Below are positions 50,508 to 60,810 of a stretch of DNA of 64,000 bases, in pieces; position 1 is the first letter of the stretch, and each line of letters begins with the position of its first letter. Source of the DNA: Cladopsammia gracilis (lineage: Eukaryota; Cnidaria; Anthozoa; Scleractinia; Dendrophylliidae); the NCBI GenBank assembly GCA_022457155.1, contig JAJGOT010000511.1:62001-126000 (forward strand). The letters run 5' to 3'. The position numbers and the translations under genes are program-made. The notes under the pieces are model-generated. The model did not search any database, was not told the DNA's origin, and worked only from the letters and a program-made list of their open reading frames with translations.

Positions 50508-51672
50508 ACCTAATTTGAACGTCCAAACCGACTCTATACGTGCGAAACTTTTTGTTTAACTTGTGATTTTCGCAATTATTTTCATCATTTATTGTTCGTT
50601 TTAGTATTTATAGAACCTAGTTTTTTATACATTTTTGACTTGATAATGACGTTACGGTAACGTCGAAACGTCGTCAGCTTTTTAGCTTTTTAAATTTTAC
50701 AATGTTTTTAAGAAATGTTTTGTCGCAATTTTTTATAGTTAAATGTTTTTTTAAGTCACTTCTTTTTCGTAAAATGAAAAGTCACTGTTATAGTCTGTCA
50801 ACTCTTCCATTACCGACCAAGCCAATTTTTGTGAAGTCAAGAGATGTTTCAATATAAAAAAGACATAAGTTAAATTTGCTTCTTAAAAGATACAGAATTA
50901 GAAAAATACAAAATTAAAAAGGATTTTTGAATTACTTGAAAACCGTGACGGTCTTCCTATTTTTCTTCAAACTTCGTCTTCGTCTTCAGCTTGTGATACC
51001 TGAAAACCAACCTCTCGTTCTCAGGGTCTCTCTTCTTCTCGCTCCCTAGGGCCCTGGAGCGAGAAGGGGTCGAGGAGGATTGCGTGAGTACTGCGAAATT
51101 TAAGAGTTTAGTTTTAAAGTGTCTGACTAGATTTGAGATAAACGACATGGTTTAGAACAAAGAGCAATACGCTGGTGTGAAGTATGCAGGCAATCGAAAC
51201 ATGTCTTCTCTGCGAAATTTTGATTTCAAGGCAAAAAGTAATGTTGCGAAAATCTGTGTCCAAATCAGGAAAGATTTATTAAAAAAAAACATATTCAAGT
51301 TACAAATTGCGAGTTATAGAAATAGCAATACAGCTGAAAATCGGTCGCATTGATGGCTTAAAAAACGAAATTGACCGGATGTCACTTTTGCCTAAAAGCT
51401 CTTTGTCTATCTTTTCTTATGCTTTTAAAGTGCCCATAACCTAAATTTTTTTATTTTTTTATCTGAAACTAGACATTACCATAAGAACTTCTGCGAAAAA
51501 ATTTTGAGATTTGAATAAAACACTTTTTTTTTTACGAATTTTTTAAGTCTACATTTTTGTGGTACGCCCGCTCCGCTGATCATTGAAACTGACAGGCTCG
51601 CATGTGACGTCATGTGACGTAAATTCAGGAACGCGCGTTGCCTTGCCTTCACCTTTTGTACACAAAAAGCTC

Positions 51673-51897
51673 ATGAAATCGCGATGTCTTCGCAAGAAGA
51701 GAGTTTTTTTTCAATCAGAAAACGAGAAATCAATTACCGAGGACGAAACGATCGAGGTAGAAGTAGTAATAGAAGAAACAGACAGCAGTATACGAGATGA
51801 TTCCCTCGAACCGTACGCGGATGAGCCTCTAACTGACGAGGAATGGCTGCAAAACTACAGGCGAGAACAGGCGGAAGAGCTGCGTGCTTGTGGGTGA
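51673..51897 (+). CDS. Acidic transposon ORF, P2X7-like C-domain fragment
   Basis: ATG at 51673, 74 codons. The first quarter is basic (MKSRCLRKKRVFF), the middle acidic (ITEDETIEVEVVIEE), and the end reads EPYADEPLTDEEWLQNYRRE. The last block resembles the entry to P2X7-type cytosolic domains found in many coral and sponge transposon-borne proteins. GTGGGT near the stop could be a donor to an exon I cannot find. Identification is weak; existence of a coding stretch is more likely than not. Confidence 0.4.
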   Translation: MKSRCLRKKRVFFQSENEKSITEDETIEVEVVIEETDSSIRDDSLEPYADEPLTDEEWLQNYRREQAEELRACG

Positions 51898-51978
51898 CTG
51901 GTCAGTTTATTTTGCAAGATCTCTGAGCTCCCGCTTGAAAAGTTTACAGGCTACATCTGAATTGAATAAATCGACTAC

Positions 51979-52087
51979 ATATGTTATTTACCGGCCGGGA
52001 TGAACGTATAGGAAAAACTGTGCCCTTACTCAAGACCGAGGGTACAGTTTTTTCCTATACGGACCGACCAAGGCCGGTAAATAACTT
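51979..52087. repeat. Hairpin with about 45-bp arms
   Basis: GTTATTTACCGGCC and GTATAGGAAAAACTGTGCCC on the left pair with GGGTACAGTTTTTTCCTATAC and GGCCGGTAAATAAC on the right, loop of about 15 bp. It is located inside the Kolobok-like element, so either nested or a structural part of it. Confidence 0.7.
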
Positions 52088-52199
52088 TATTATTTTGTCC
52101 TACTTTAGTTCTGCGATTCGCCGAGAAAATCATTCTTGTACAGCTTTCCAGGAAATGTTTCTTAGGCGCCGCGTAAGCTAAACTGAGACAACGCGGGCA

Positions 52200-53010
52200 A
52201 AATCTAAATTAACTTGGTAACCTTCACAACTTTCCATTCATAAACTAAAAAAAACTTCCTTTGCAAATTGAACTCATTTCTACCAGTTTATGATTCTCGA
52301 TAGAATAAACGGCTATTGCGTGGATAGAGAAATATTCTTGCCTACAGCGAAGCCGTGGAAAGCTAAAGATATAACTTTAAAAACTTTTGAAATTCTTCCA
52401 TTTGCTAAAAGGAAAGTCGAGCGTTAGGCTTTATTTATAGCAGGTTGAAAGCTTAAACTGAGCTATTCTAATTTAAAAATTATATTTTCTTGAATGAAAA
52501 CTTATAGAATTTAGATAAAAGAGGGTAAAAACTGAAAAATAAAAGCATACTGAAACCGAGCAATGTAGTGGAAGTACGAATTACTAGTATCTCGTAAAAT
52601 CCGATCGCGAAACGGCGTCGTGTAAATTTTTAATATTGACAACAAACAAGTACAAGCCGACTAGAATGACAAATTTAAGCAAGACTTTTAATGAAAATTC
52701 ACAGGAAAAAAAAAACGAAAACAATAAGAACACATAAATGAAATGGAGTCAAAACCTTTGTAAAAAGCGCTACATTGTCTAATTACAGTAATTTTTAAGC
52801 CACTTACAAAAACAACAACTTTGTAAAGAATAACAAACGCCCAACAAACTATAAAATCAACAAATCATAAAATCCAAACTTGTACTCGCCTTTTCGAGGA
52901 ATAACATTGACAACATTGGCCTTTAAATTTACGGATGAATTCTCCTTCCACTTAGTTAATCCGGCTCTCTTTCTTCATCGAGTCTTTTCGATACCTCGTT
53001 CAAGCGATCT
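52200..53010. other. Interior of the transposon, nothing recognised
   Basis: AT-rich stretch between the hairpin and the THAP gene. It may hold introns or a decayed transposase, but no motif can be seen. Confidence 0.35.
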
Positions 53011-53538
53011 TTAGCGTGTTTTCGTATCTTTGTTTGCGAACCGAAATATGTCAACCATGGTGAAACTTTGTTGGTTTTCTTCATTGTTTTCTTTGTTTGC
53101 GTCGTTAGATATTTTATCTGGCCAAAGAAAATTCACTTTCGCTTTAGTAATTTTCGCCTGGGTCCAAAATTCACAAGAAAATTCAATGATATAAGAAAAC
53201 TTAAAGATTAGAACCGGTCCGTACGCGGGGTCCACTTCGTCTTTAGCGTGTATTGTTGGGAACACACAAACCCCGATTTCATCCATCTTAAGTGAACCCT
53301 TGAGCTTCGAATCAAGGCGAAAGTTGAAGTCCTCCTCTCTGAAGTGAACTGAACACAAGGAGGACGTCTTCCCCGGCTTCCAAAGTTTCCTCTTTGTAAG
53401 AACAAAGACGATCCATCTCTTTCGCCTTCTCTTGGCGATCGGGTTATTTGACCTCAAAAAAGGGATTTGGTGCATACTTATCCCCTTCTCAGGATGAGCA
53501 ACGTTATTGCATCTCGCTGCCACGCATCTTTCTGGCAT
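53011..53538 (-). CDS. THAP-type zinc-finger protein (transposon-borne)
   Basis: ATG at 53538-53536, 175 aa. The THAP C2CH finger is clear: Cys5, Cys10, Cys62 and His65 (CSVHF), with Trp42 and a basic RRRKRW patch, and an AVPTIF-like box (GVCVFPTIHAK) near residue 90. This is a DNA-binding module found in transposases of the P and Kolobok superfamilies and in host regulators. After residue 100 the frame loses clear character, so an intron may begin there. Its position inside a TTAA-flanked element argues that it binds the element's own ends. Confidence 0.75.
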   Translation of the reverse strand: MPERCVAARCNNVAHPEKGISMHQIPFLRSNNPIAKRRRKRWIVFVLTKRKLWKPGKTSSLCSVHFREEDFNFRLDSKLKGSLKMDEIGVCVFPTIHAKDEVDPAYGPVLIFKFSYIIEFSCEFWTQAKITKAKVNFLWPDKISNDANKENNEENQQSFTMVDIFRFANKDTKTR

Positions 53539-53989
53539 TTTTAACCTTTTTCCGTTCTATTATACAATTCCGCTCGAAGAAAACTCACAGATACTCTTCA
53601 ATGCTTTCCTGGAGGTGAAGTCACGTGTTCCTTAAAGTACGTCATGTTACGTCATAGCTCCGAGAGAAGACTAAGGCGAATGGTGTGCCAAAATGGCGGC
53701 CAATTTGAGCGTTTTCAAAAAATTCTAAAAAATTCACGTTTTAATTTAATCGCAAAATTTTTTCACAGAAGCTCTTGTAGTAATGTCAAGTTTCAGATAA
53801 TAAAATAAAAAATTTTAGGTTATGGGCACTTTAATTTTCCAGCTCTTCAAGCTCAATAAGATCAGTCATTAGAGTTAAGGCCTTCTCTCCAGAAGAATGT
53901 AAAAAGTGAAACGAGAAAATGGAACTTAGTAACGAGACACAATGTTCAAGAGTTAATTTGTTCTTTTATCAGTTTTGTCCAACTCAAAT

Positions 53990-54213
53990 TTAACCCTTTC
54001 ATTCACAGAGTCAATTATGGAGACATGTAGCGTAGTTCTAACTTTTGAGTCTGTCATCGAAAGCCTGTGGTGTGACCATTTAAATGAAACCTCTTCTGCA
54101 GTACTGACAGTACTTTTGCATGGTACCATTAGTTTTTCAATATTTTACAAATTAAAATTTGGGATTTTTCTTCAATTTGATTTTTGGCACTCTTGGGAGT
54201 TATAAAGAGTTAA
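53990..54213 (+). mobile_element. TTAACCCTTTC-type MITE, copy 2
   Basis: Begins TTTAACCCTTTCATTCACAG and ends TTGGGAGTTATAAAGAGTTAA, inverted ends of about 20 bp. Core GTCAATTATGGAGACATGTA shared with the other copies. Confidence 0.7.
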
Positions 54214-55290
54214 AACCTGCTACATCTGTTCAGTTTATTTTATACAAAACTAGATTTTCCCTTCTAATCAAATTCTGCAAATCAAATTGGGATTAAAACT
54301 GAGCTTGTTAAGATACATGATACGAAAAATTTAATAACCCTGAAAAATAAACAAATCGCCAGTTAAATCTACTTTGAGTTGCTCCATCAAGGGATTACTA
54401 AAAATGCAATTCGAAATTTTTGGCACAATAGTAAATTTTACATGGAATAATTTGTACAAAATTGAAAAGCATTTTGTTGCTCGAGATGTACTATATATTA
54501 GTACTACAAAATTCAAAGGTTCATTGTTGCGATTTTGTCCGAAACGTCTGCGTTGTAAATCATGGTAAATAAGTTTCAATGAGCTTTAGTTCTCCTCGAT
54601 TTGAACAGTTTTTATTAAATATAAAAATCAGCACTCTGTTCTTGAACTGAAAGAATATGAAATAAAAAGAAAGTTAATACCTTCTGAAATGGGGCAGTCT
54701 TTTTTCGATTTCGTCGCCGGCAAGTTCGTATTTACAATACAAAATATTCCCAACCGATGCAGAGCGATGATAAGCGAAAGTGTTGAATAGCCTTAGACAG
54801 TCTTTTAATACATACAGGCTATATTTGAACAGGCGGCACCGATGTAAGTTTAAGCATGGAAACAATGAAACATCTGAACAAGAAAAATAATGCTGATTGA
54901 CGCAGACGAAGGTTTTGTGTTCGTCATTAAACTACTGTTTGATATTTCTGTTGTTTGAAGGTCGTGAGTAAATGAGGCTGTCATTAAAAAAATGCTTTTT
55001 CTTTTTTCGATTGAGTTTTATTCTTTCATCGTGTATTTATATAAACGGTATTCTCATCCTTTATGTAAACTGAGTAGGTCGCTTCACCTACGCGTTAACG
55101 GTTTTTAAAGGACCTATTTAACAGTACTATGGAAACTAAACAAACACAAATTGATAGTTTATAAATGACATTCATCCCTCATTCGACCCTCATGAAAGCT
55201 CAGATAATTGCGAAGAGAATGTATCTATTTATATAATTAATTAAATTCATTTCAGACAGATTGCATTCAAGGACGTGGATGAACGTCATG
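54214..55290. other. Intergenic DNA, nothing recognised
   Basis: No exons or transposon ends identified. Confidence 0.35.
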
Positions 55291-55787
55291 AATGAGTCAA
55301 CAACAACAACAACAACAACATTTTATTTAAACACGATAAAAATTACAGCGGAGCTGATGTGGTCGATCGTGTATAAAAAGTTAAACAGTTTACAAGTGCC
55401 GGAATAAAAAGCTTAAAAACTAATTAAAATTTAAAATCTAACCTATAAAAAAATTAATCTATAAATTAAGCTATTCGTATGAAGTGCTGCGTTTAAGAGA
55501 GTTTTAAAATAAGCTTTTGCTTGAGATTACACGCGTATGATTGTCAAGAGAATTCCATAGAGATGCAGCTTTGTAACAAGTGGACTTGCTGAGAACTTCA
55601 GTGTTTGGTTTTGGTAACAAAAAGGTAAATTTCCTACATAATAGGAACGGGTAAAAAGTTATAAAAACAGTTATGTGCTAACTTAAGTAATCTATATTCG
55701 TATAAATCTTGAACAGTGGGCCACTTTCTTTGGGCTAAGACCTGATCACTTTTGAATTCCATATTAGATAATCAAAGTGTGGAGTAG
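55291..55787 (-). pseudogene. LINE 3' end with GTT-repeat tail
   Basis: On the minus strand it reads the RT C-terminal signature ATVQDLYEYRLLKLAHNCF-like frame, then ASLWNSLDNHTRVISSKS, a 3' UTR and a terminal TTG/TGT microsatellite (55299-55320). This is a CR1/L2-type non-LTR element truncated at its 5' end. Confidence 0.6.
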
Positions 55788-56226
55788 TTACCGTAAAATC
55801 TCTATTAAGCCACCCGGGTGGCTTATTTATTTATTTAAGGTACTTTCAAGGGGTGGCTTTTTAGGGAGAGAGGGGGCTTATTGATTTAGCAAAATGCAGC
55901 ACGATGTACACATCATCAGGATTTAATATGATACGAACTTTATTCAAGCATCGTAATCTCAGGATTAAACGTTTTTGTTACAATTACATTATTTTTCCCC
56001 ATATTATGGTTTATACCAATAACAAAAGCCACTTTGTTCAAGTGTATTGACTATCTCAGATAACATTTGTTCACATGCAGTGTATTTTTTTTAAAGGGGG
56101 AGGGATGGGGGTGGCTTAAAAGGGGGGGGGGGGGGGTTAATAAATTTCTTCTTCTAAAGAGGGATGGCTTATTAGAGGGGGTGGGATTATTTGAAAGGGG
56201 TGGCTTAATATATATTTTACGGTAAA
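55788..56226. mobile_element. Foldback MITE with TTACCGTAAAAT ends and GTGGCTTA motifs
   Basis: The left end TTACCGTAAAATCTCTATTA with AAGCCACCC pairs with GGGGTGGCTTAA and TATTTTACGGTAA at the right. The interior carries repeated GGGGTGGCTTATT words and a long G run at 56120-56135. A half copy lies at 56764-56960. Confidence 0.75.
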
Positions 56227-56675
56227 TGATCTGTTGGCCAGCATGATGCAACTGATACGAAACGGTCCGTTGGAATATCCTCTCTCTGTTGAAAACACTG
56301 TGTACTGTCATGACTTAAATCGTGGACTCAAATCATGGAGATATTTTGCAGCTGAGAAATGGAATGAACTATCAAATGACATTAGAACAAAAGTGGGCAC
56401 CAATGAAATAGTAAACAGAATTAGATCGTTAAACTTCGGAGATAAGTAAATTTGTAATATTAGGTTTTAATTAGCATTTTGACTGCGGCGGTAATATTGT
56501 AATAATAGTTTTAATTAGTATTTAATCAGTGGTTTTATCTGATGTATTGTTATATTAGTGTTGTTTAATTGTTAGGTTTTAACTAGTTATTAGGTGGAAT
56601 ACCTGTAAACTAGCTTTTAAGCTAAGAGTATATCCATGTTAAATAAAGTATGTATGTATGTATGTATGTATGTAT
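56227..56675 (+). pseudogene. LINE 3' end with ATGT-repeat tail
   Basis: The frame ends with SWRYFAAEKWNELSNDIRTK and a terminal IVNRIRSLNFGDK stop, the usual C-terminus of non-LTR RT proteins. About 200 bp of 3' UTR and an ATGT tandem tail (56648-56675) follow. Confidence 0.65.
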
Positions 56676-56763
56676 GACTGACATGACCATTAGCTGATGC
56701 TGTGTAATATCTAGAAACAATCATTTTCAATGCACAGACAGAATATAGGACTGTCATTAAGCT

Positions 56764-56960
56764 ACCGTAAAATCTCTATTAAGCCACCCCTCTTTAGAAG
56801 AAGAAATTTATTAAGCCTCCTCTCTCTTTTAAGTCACCCCACCCCTCCCCCTTACTTACTTCAATACTCTTGAACCGTGATAAAATGGCTTTTGTTATTG
56901 GTATAAACCAGGGGGAAAATTATGTATCGTAAAAATTAATTCTCCTTGGCCATCGTAGCT
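56764..56960 (-). mobile_element. Half copy of the GTGGCTTA foldback
   Basis: Starts TACCGTAAAATCTCTATTAA. It follows the right half of 55788-56226 in inverse orientation through CTTTAGAAGAAGAAATTTAT and GGCTTTTGTTATTGGTATAA. Confidence 0.7.
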
Positions 56961-57197
56961 TGATAAGAAATAGCACACAAACTGCAGTGACAAACATGAC
57001 AATAAAACGCATGTTGGAAAACAAAATATTAACTTAACTTCACTTTCATACAGGTATTTTCCCAACACACGCAAATGTTTTTGCTTTTATCGGTTTTATT
57101 CGGACTGTTCAAAACCTGAAGGACGGATGTGAAGTACTTTCCACATTTGAATATCTTAGTCTATAGTCTTACTTTGAACTTAATTTGTGGCCCATAT
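56961..57197. other. Spacer, nothing recognised
   Basis: No features identified. Confidence 0.3.
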
Positions 57198-57600
57198 GCC
57201 CGGGGGGGGGGGGGGTACTCTAAATATTTTTGGGTGGGGGTGTGCAGCTGGGACTCTGTGACCCTTAACCTATACTAGACCATTTTAGCTGCATTTTGCA
57301 ACCCTATTCTAGACTAAACACCAAAAAACCCAACCCTATCCTAGACCTATTCCAGACTCGCTATTTTCCAGAAACTGGTTCACTATCATAGTTATTAGTT
57401 AATAGGGGTCAGCCGAAAATGCCGTACTGCCCGCCGTACCGATTTTTAAATGCCATTTGCCAGTAAACCTTGTCTGGACTAAATTCTTCACGCAACTGAC
57501 CAGTTTCGCGGAAAATGATACCCTATTCTAGACCAAAAATCTCTGATTACTAGCCCTATCCCAGACTAACCTCTCGGTTACATTCGCGCCAGAACCTTGC
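57198..57600 (+). repeat. Repeat built from CCCTATTCTAGAC motifs
   Basis: It opens with a G run and contains CCTATACTAGACC, CCCTATTCTAGAC (twice), CCCTATCCTAGACC and CCCTATCCCAGAC at irregular spacing. The right boundary is uncertain. Confidence 0.55.
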
Positions 57601-58075
57601 TTGCTTGACCAATTTTTGTTTACCTAGCAAATTCCTAGCTCGTTACAGGTGTGACCGACCTAGCGCGGCACTGCTTGCTTGCTTGAAAAAGAAGGTGGAG
57701 TAGCTTAATCTTCAAAAGATCCGCAGCTAAGCTTGAGAGCACTCTGAAGTGCTCTTGAGCTGCGCTTGGTAAACAAATTTAATTGGTTTCGTTCAAATCA
57801 ACCAATAAGCAGTGTTTTTGACATCTTGACCTTTGTGGTTGACAAGAAGTTTCAGTCGAGCGTCACGCGTGAGTTTTGGCTTTCGTTGTCGTAGAGAAAA
57901 AGTTTTTTTCACCTTGCATTTGAAAATGTCAAGAACGCCGTCGCCTTTATGACCATACCAGTTCATTGCCAATTTGGGTTTAGCGAACTTCCAATTTTTA
58001 CTAATTATACAGGTACTTATCCACCGCCGCCGGCACCGCATGCCAGGTTTCCTCGGCCATTCGTCTGAAGGTTTT
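57601..58075. other. Intergenic DNA, nothing recognised
   Basis: Contains a long minus-strand frame up to the MITE, but its composition is not convincing as protein. Confidence 0.35.
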
Positions 58076-58084
58076 GTACCGAAC

Positions 58085-58411
58085 CCGGGGGGGGGGGGGG
58101 GGGGGACTCCCATATAAAAATGATGGTGGTGCTCGTCGGAAATTTTCGAAAACACCCTAAAAGGTACCAGAATCTCATTTGATAGGCGTGGCTCAAAATA
58201 ATTTTTACCCCTAAGAGGTACTTCACCAATTCTAAAATAACACATGTCATCCACATTTTTTTCGGCTCATACCCTAAAAGGTACCGCGATAACTCTAACG
58301 GTGGTCATTTTAGATTTTAGTACCCTAAGCGGTACCAATCTACAAATTTTGACCCCTAAAAGGTACGACGAGCACCCCCGTCATTTTCATATGGGAGTGC
58401 CCCCCCCAGGG
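58085..58411. mobile_element. Foldback MITE with GGTACCTTTTAGGG motifs, copy 2
   Basis: 327 bp, flanked by a perfect 9-bp duplication GTACCGAAC (58076-58084 and 58412-58420). The inverted ends start in G/C runs and continue ACTCCCATATAAAAATGA. The interior holds five CCCTAAAAGGTACC-like motifs. Same family as 22886-23240. Confidence 0.88.
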
Positions 58412-58749
58412 GTACCGAACTCAGTTTTCTATACATTCCGCTATGGCTACTGTTCCACGTACGGTTTCATCCAAAGCCGAGAAAAGTGACAAAAATGCAC
58501 TTTCCCCGTTAGTTGCAACGAGTGAAACGAATACGTCGTAAAGCTTTAAGGCGAGAGATTTATATTCACAAGAGAAGAAAGTACAGTCTTCTCCTTCGAC
58601 GTATAGCCCTGAATCTTCTTAGACGTGAATAAATCGAAAACCAAAAGCACCAGATGGACATTCATTGCATCGTAAAGATTTTTATTCTTGGGCCATCGAA
58701 GTTTGATGAGAAATAGAACACAAACCGCGGTGATAAACATATTGAACTT

Positions 58750-59445
58750 ATTCATTTTTGATAAAAACTTGACGTTTCGTATGCTACTACATACATTTTC
58801 AAAAGTGACCGTTAGTGTTAAAAAACGATACTAATATAGTAGTAAAAAGGGACTGGGACCGAGATTAAGTACAAAACTTAACAGTTGATCTATAAAAAGA
58901 AACAGCTAATTAATAAAGCATCAGCTTCTCGCTACTGACGTTTGCATTAAAAGCTGGCTTCAGTTCTTGTATAAACAATGTTTCTTTGATTTTACAGTGG
59001 AAATCAGTTTTGCCCGACGCTAAGATATCAAAATAATCCCACTTGATGTTGTGTCCAGTGGTGTTAACATGGTCAGCAATGGCTGATGTGCGGTCATCCT
59101 TAGCGAGGGCCTTAAAATGCTCAGTTTTTCTATCATGAAGCCGTCGTTTAGTTTTACCAATGTAAAATTCTTCACAATCCCAACAACTGGCTTTGTAAAT
59201 AACTTTAGACTGTTGAGAACGATTTAAGCGGTCCTTGTACGGGAAGAAAGATTTGATGCGGCGAGTGTTTTGAAAAATAATTTTAAGGTTGACACAAGAG
59301 TAAAAATTGTATACACAAGATTTAAGACGTTTAGAGATTTGGTTGCTATGTAAACCTAAATAAGGTAGCAGGTAACACCATGCACTTGTGTTTCTAGCAC
59401 TTATCCGGCTTGCTTGACTGACGTCATAAACTGCCTCATAGATGG
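58750..59445 (-). pseudogene. Second Penelope-like element, GIY-YIG part
   Basis: The frame from about 59420 to the stop at 58910 reads LPYLGLHSNQISKRLKSCVY and then the GIY-YIG domain CWDCEEFYIGKTKRRLHDRK with LFIQELKPAFN at the end. It is a different subfamily from the dimer at 49-50.8 kb. The 5' part with the RT core is missing. ACGAAACGTCAAGTTTT marks the 3' end near 58770. Confidence 0.8.
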
Positions 59446-60345
59446 GAGTAACCCCCCCCCCCCCACCTCCCGCCCGGGCCCAAATGCAAGTTGTCCGATC
59501 CCTACCCGAGCCCACTTAGCTTCAAATTTCTGGCAGCGGATAACCTGTAAGATGAAATCCCATAATAGTCACCCACGCTGTTCTTCGGTGGTGGTTTCTT
59601 CATCTTCAAGGTGCGTTCTTGACCGCTTGTCTGAGTCTTAAAACTCCTTCGGATACATTTACAAGCTATTTGAAGTCCACTTCTTTCTTAACACTCCGTG
59701 GAAAAGAAGCGTCGCTTTGGGATTTTTAAAAGGTCGCCAAACAGAGGTAATGATATTTTATAGTTGTGCTTTAATAATATAGCTTTCACCGCGTGCAAGC
59801 TTCGAGCGCGTGGCTGCTTGAAACTGAAATGTAGCTTTACTCATCTGTTAACGCATTACATTTGATATTGACAGGGTCGTATGCTGTTTTGGCAATCTTG
59901 TTTTGATATGGTTAAGATGTTCGCCGATGATAAACTTACTCTGGGCATAAATACAATTTGAAAGTTAACCTTCTGTTAATACGCTTCCGCGTCTAGAGTC
60001 TCTTGGCCAATATATTTGAAGAAACTAATCTTCAATAATTCAAGCTATGTATTAAATAAGATCAGTCCTTTATGCTGTTCATTCTTTTATGGAAATATAT
60101 AATTTGAAAAATGCCGAACAAAAGAACGAGATGAGGGTTGCTTTGGGTCCTGTTTCGCGAAACCACGGTTTTATAAAAATAATATTGCTATCCTTTTCTG
60201 CTTTTCCTTTTCTATGTCTTGGCTTTCACTTCTCCCGTTAAATTAAGGGAATTCATGGCGCCAAAAAGTGTCAAATGATTCCTATCAAATATTCTTTCTG
60301 AATTATTCACAGTCTAAATTTCTTTAAATCTCAGTATTGTACTGT
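59446..60345. other. Intergenic DNA with a poly-C run
   Basis: Begins with a C-rich tract at 59451-59475. No gene seen. Confidence 0.35.
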
Positions 60346-60519
60346 ATGTCTCGATGAACTGGCCCTATTCCCCATCTGTGGGAAAGGAACGGAGCAAGTG
60401 TCTATGAAATTGTGGAGCAACTACATAATGCAGGGCCACCTGTCTAGAAGTATCATTGAAGTGGCTCTGTGGCTTGTCAGTGAAGGAAAACAATCTAGAA
60501 TCATATCTGGAAACAGGGG

Positions 60520-60810
60520 ACTTAAGAGTTTATAAAATGAGGAAGGTGTAATTATATTTTAGTGGCTTGACAACAACAATGTAGCCAGGTCGCCAGTCTA
60601 CTTAGAGTTTATAAATTGAGGAAGGTATTTAATTTTGTGGCTTGACCGCTTGCCAGTCGTCGGCTCAATAATAATAACAATAATTATAAAGCATTTATTT
60701 GTAAAATCATCTTGCTAAAAAGCGAATTGCGATATTACTACAGAGAATATTAAATATTTTATAGAACGAGTTTATAGAACGAGGAAGGTATATCGGTTAG
60801 TGGCATGGGG
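60520..60810 (+). repeat. Three spaced copies of a GAGTTTATA-GAGGAAGGT word
   Basis: GAGTTTATAAAATGAGGAAG (60526), GAGTTTATAAATTGAGGAAG (60605) and GAGTTTATAGAACGAGGAAG (60769), each followed within about 30 bp by GTGGC. Old tandem duplication. Confidence 0.6.

Larger units (their letters stand above)
49046..50782. mobile_element. Penelope-like inverted dimer with 14-bp target duplication
   Basis: Two 5'-truncated copies of one Penelope-like element meet head to head at 50119-50121, with their 3' ends pointing outward. Arms of about 620 bp (49060-49685 and 50119-50743) are nearly identical. The outer ends ATTTAACTATAAAAAATTGC and its complement are present at both sides. GTAAAATGAAAAGT lies at 49046-49059 and again at 50769-50782, so the dimer appears to have inserted as one event. 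The two arms share only CAT at the centre, a microhomology junction. Confidence 0.85.
51429..53830. mobile_element. TTAA-flanked DNA transposon with long inverted ends (Kolobok-like)
   Basis: 2402-bp element bounded by TTAA at 51425-51428 and 53831-53834. Both ends start AGTGCCCATAACCTAAA, and recognisable inverted similarity continues for about 200 bp, including CRE-like TGACGTCA/TGACGTA words. It carries a THAP protein (minus) and an acidic ORF (plus). A TTAA target with THAP domain matches the Kolobok superfamily; no full transposase is visible, so it is probably non-autonomous or split by introns. Confidence 0.8.

Noticed and set aside
57793..58254. 153-codon minus-strand frame
   Set aside because: Runs through the homopolymer and inverted end of a MITE and includes a glycine/proline tract; not a plausible protein.
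60347..60530. Short frame HLWERNGASVYEIVEQLHNA resembling a death-domain C-terminus
   Set aside because: Only about 25 residues, with stops close on both sides and no splice borders in a suitable place; similarity may be chance.
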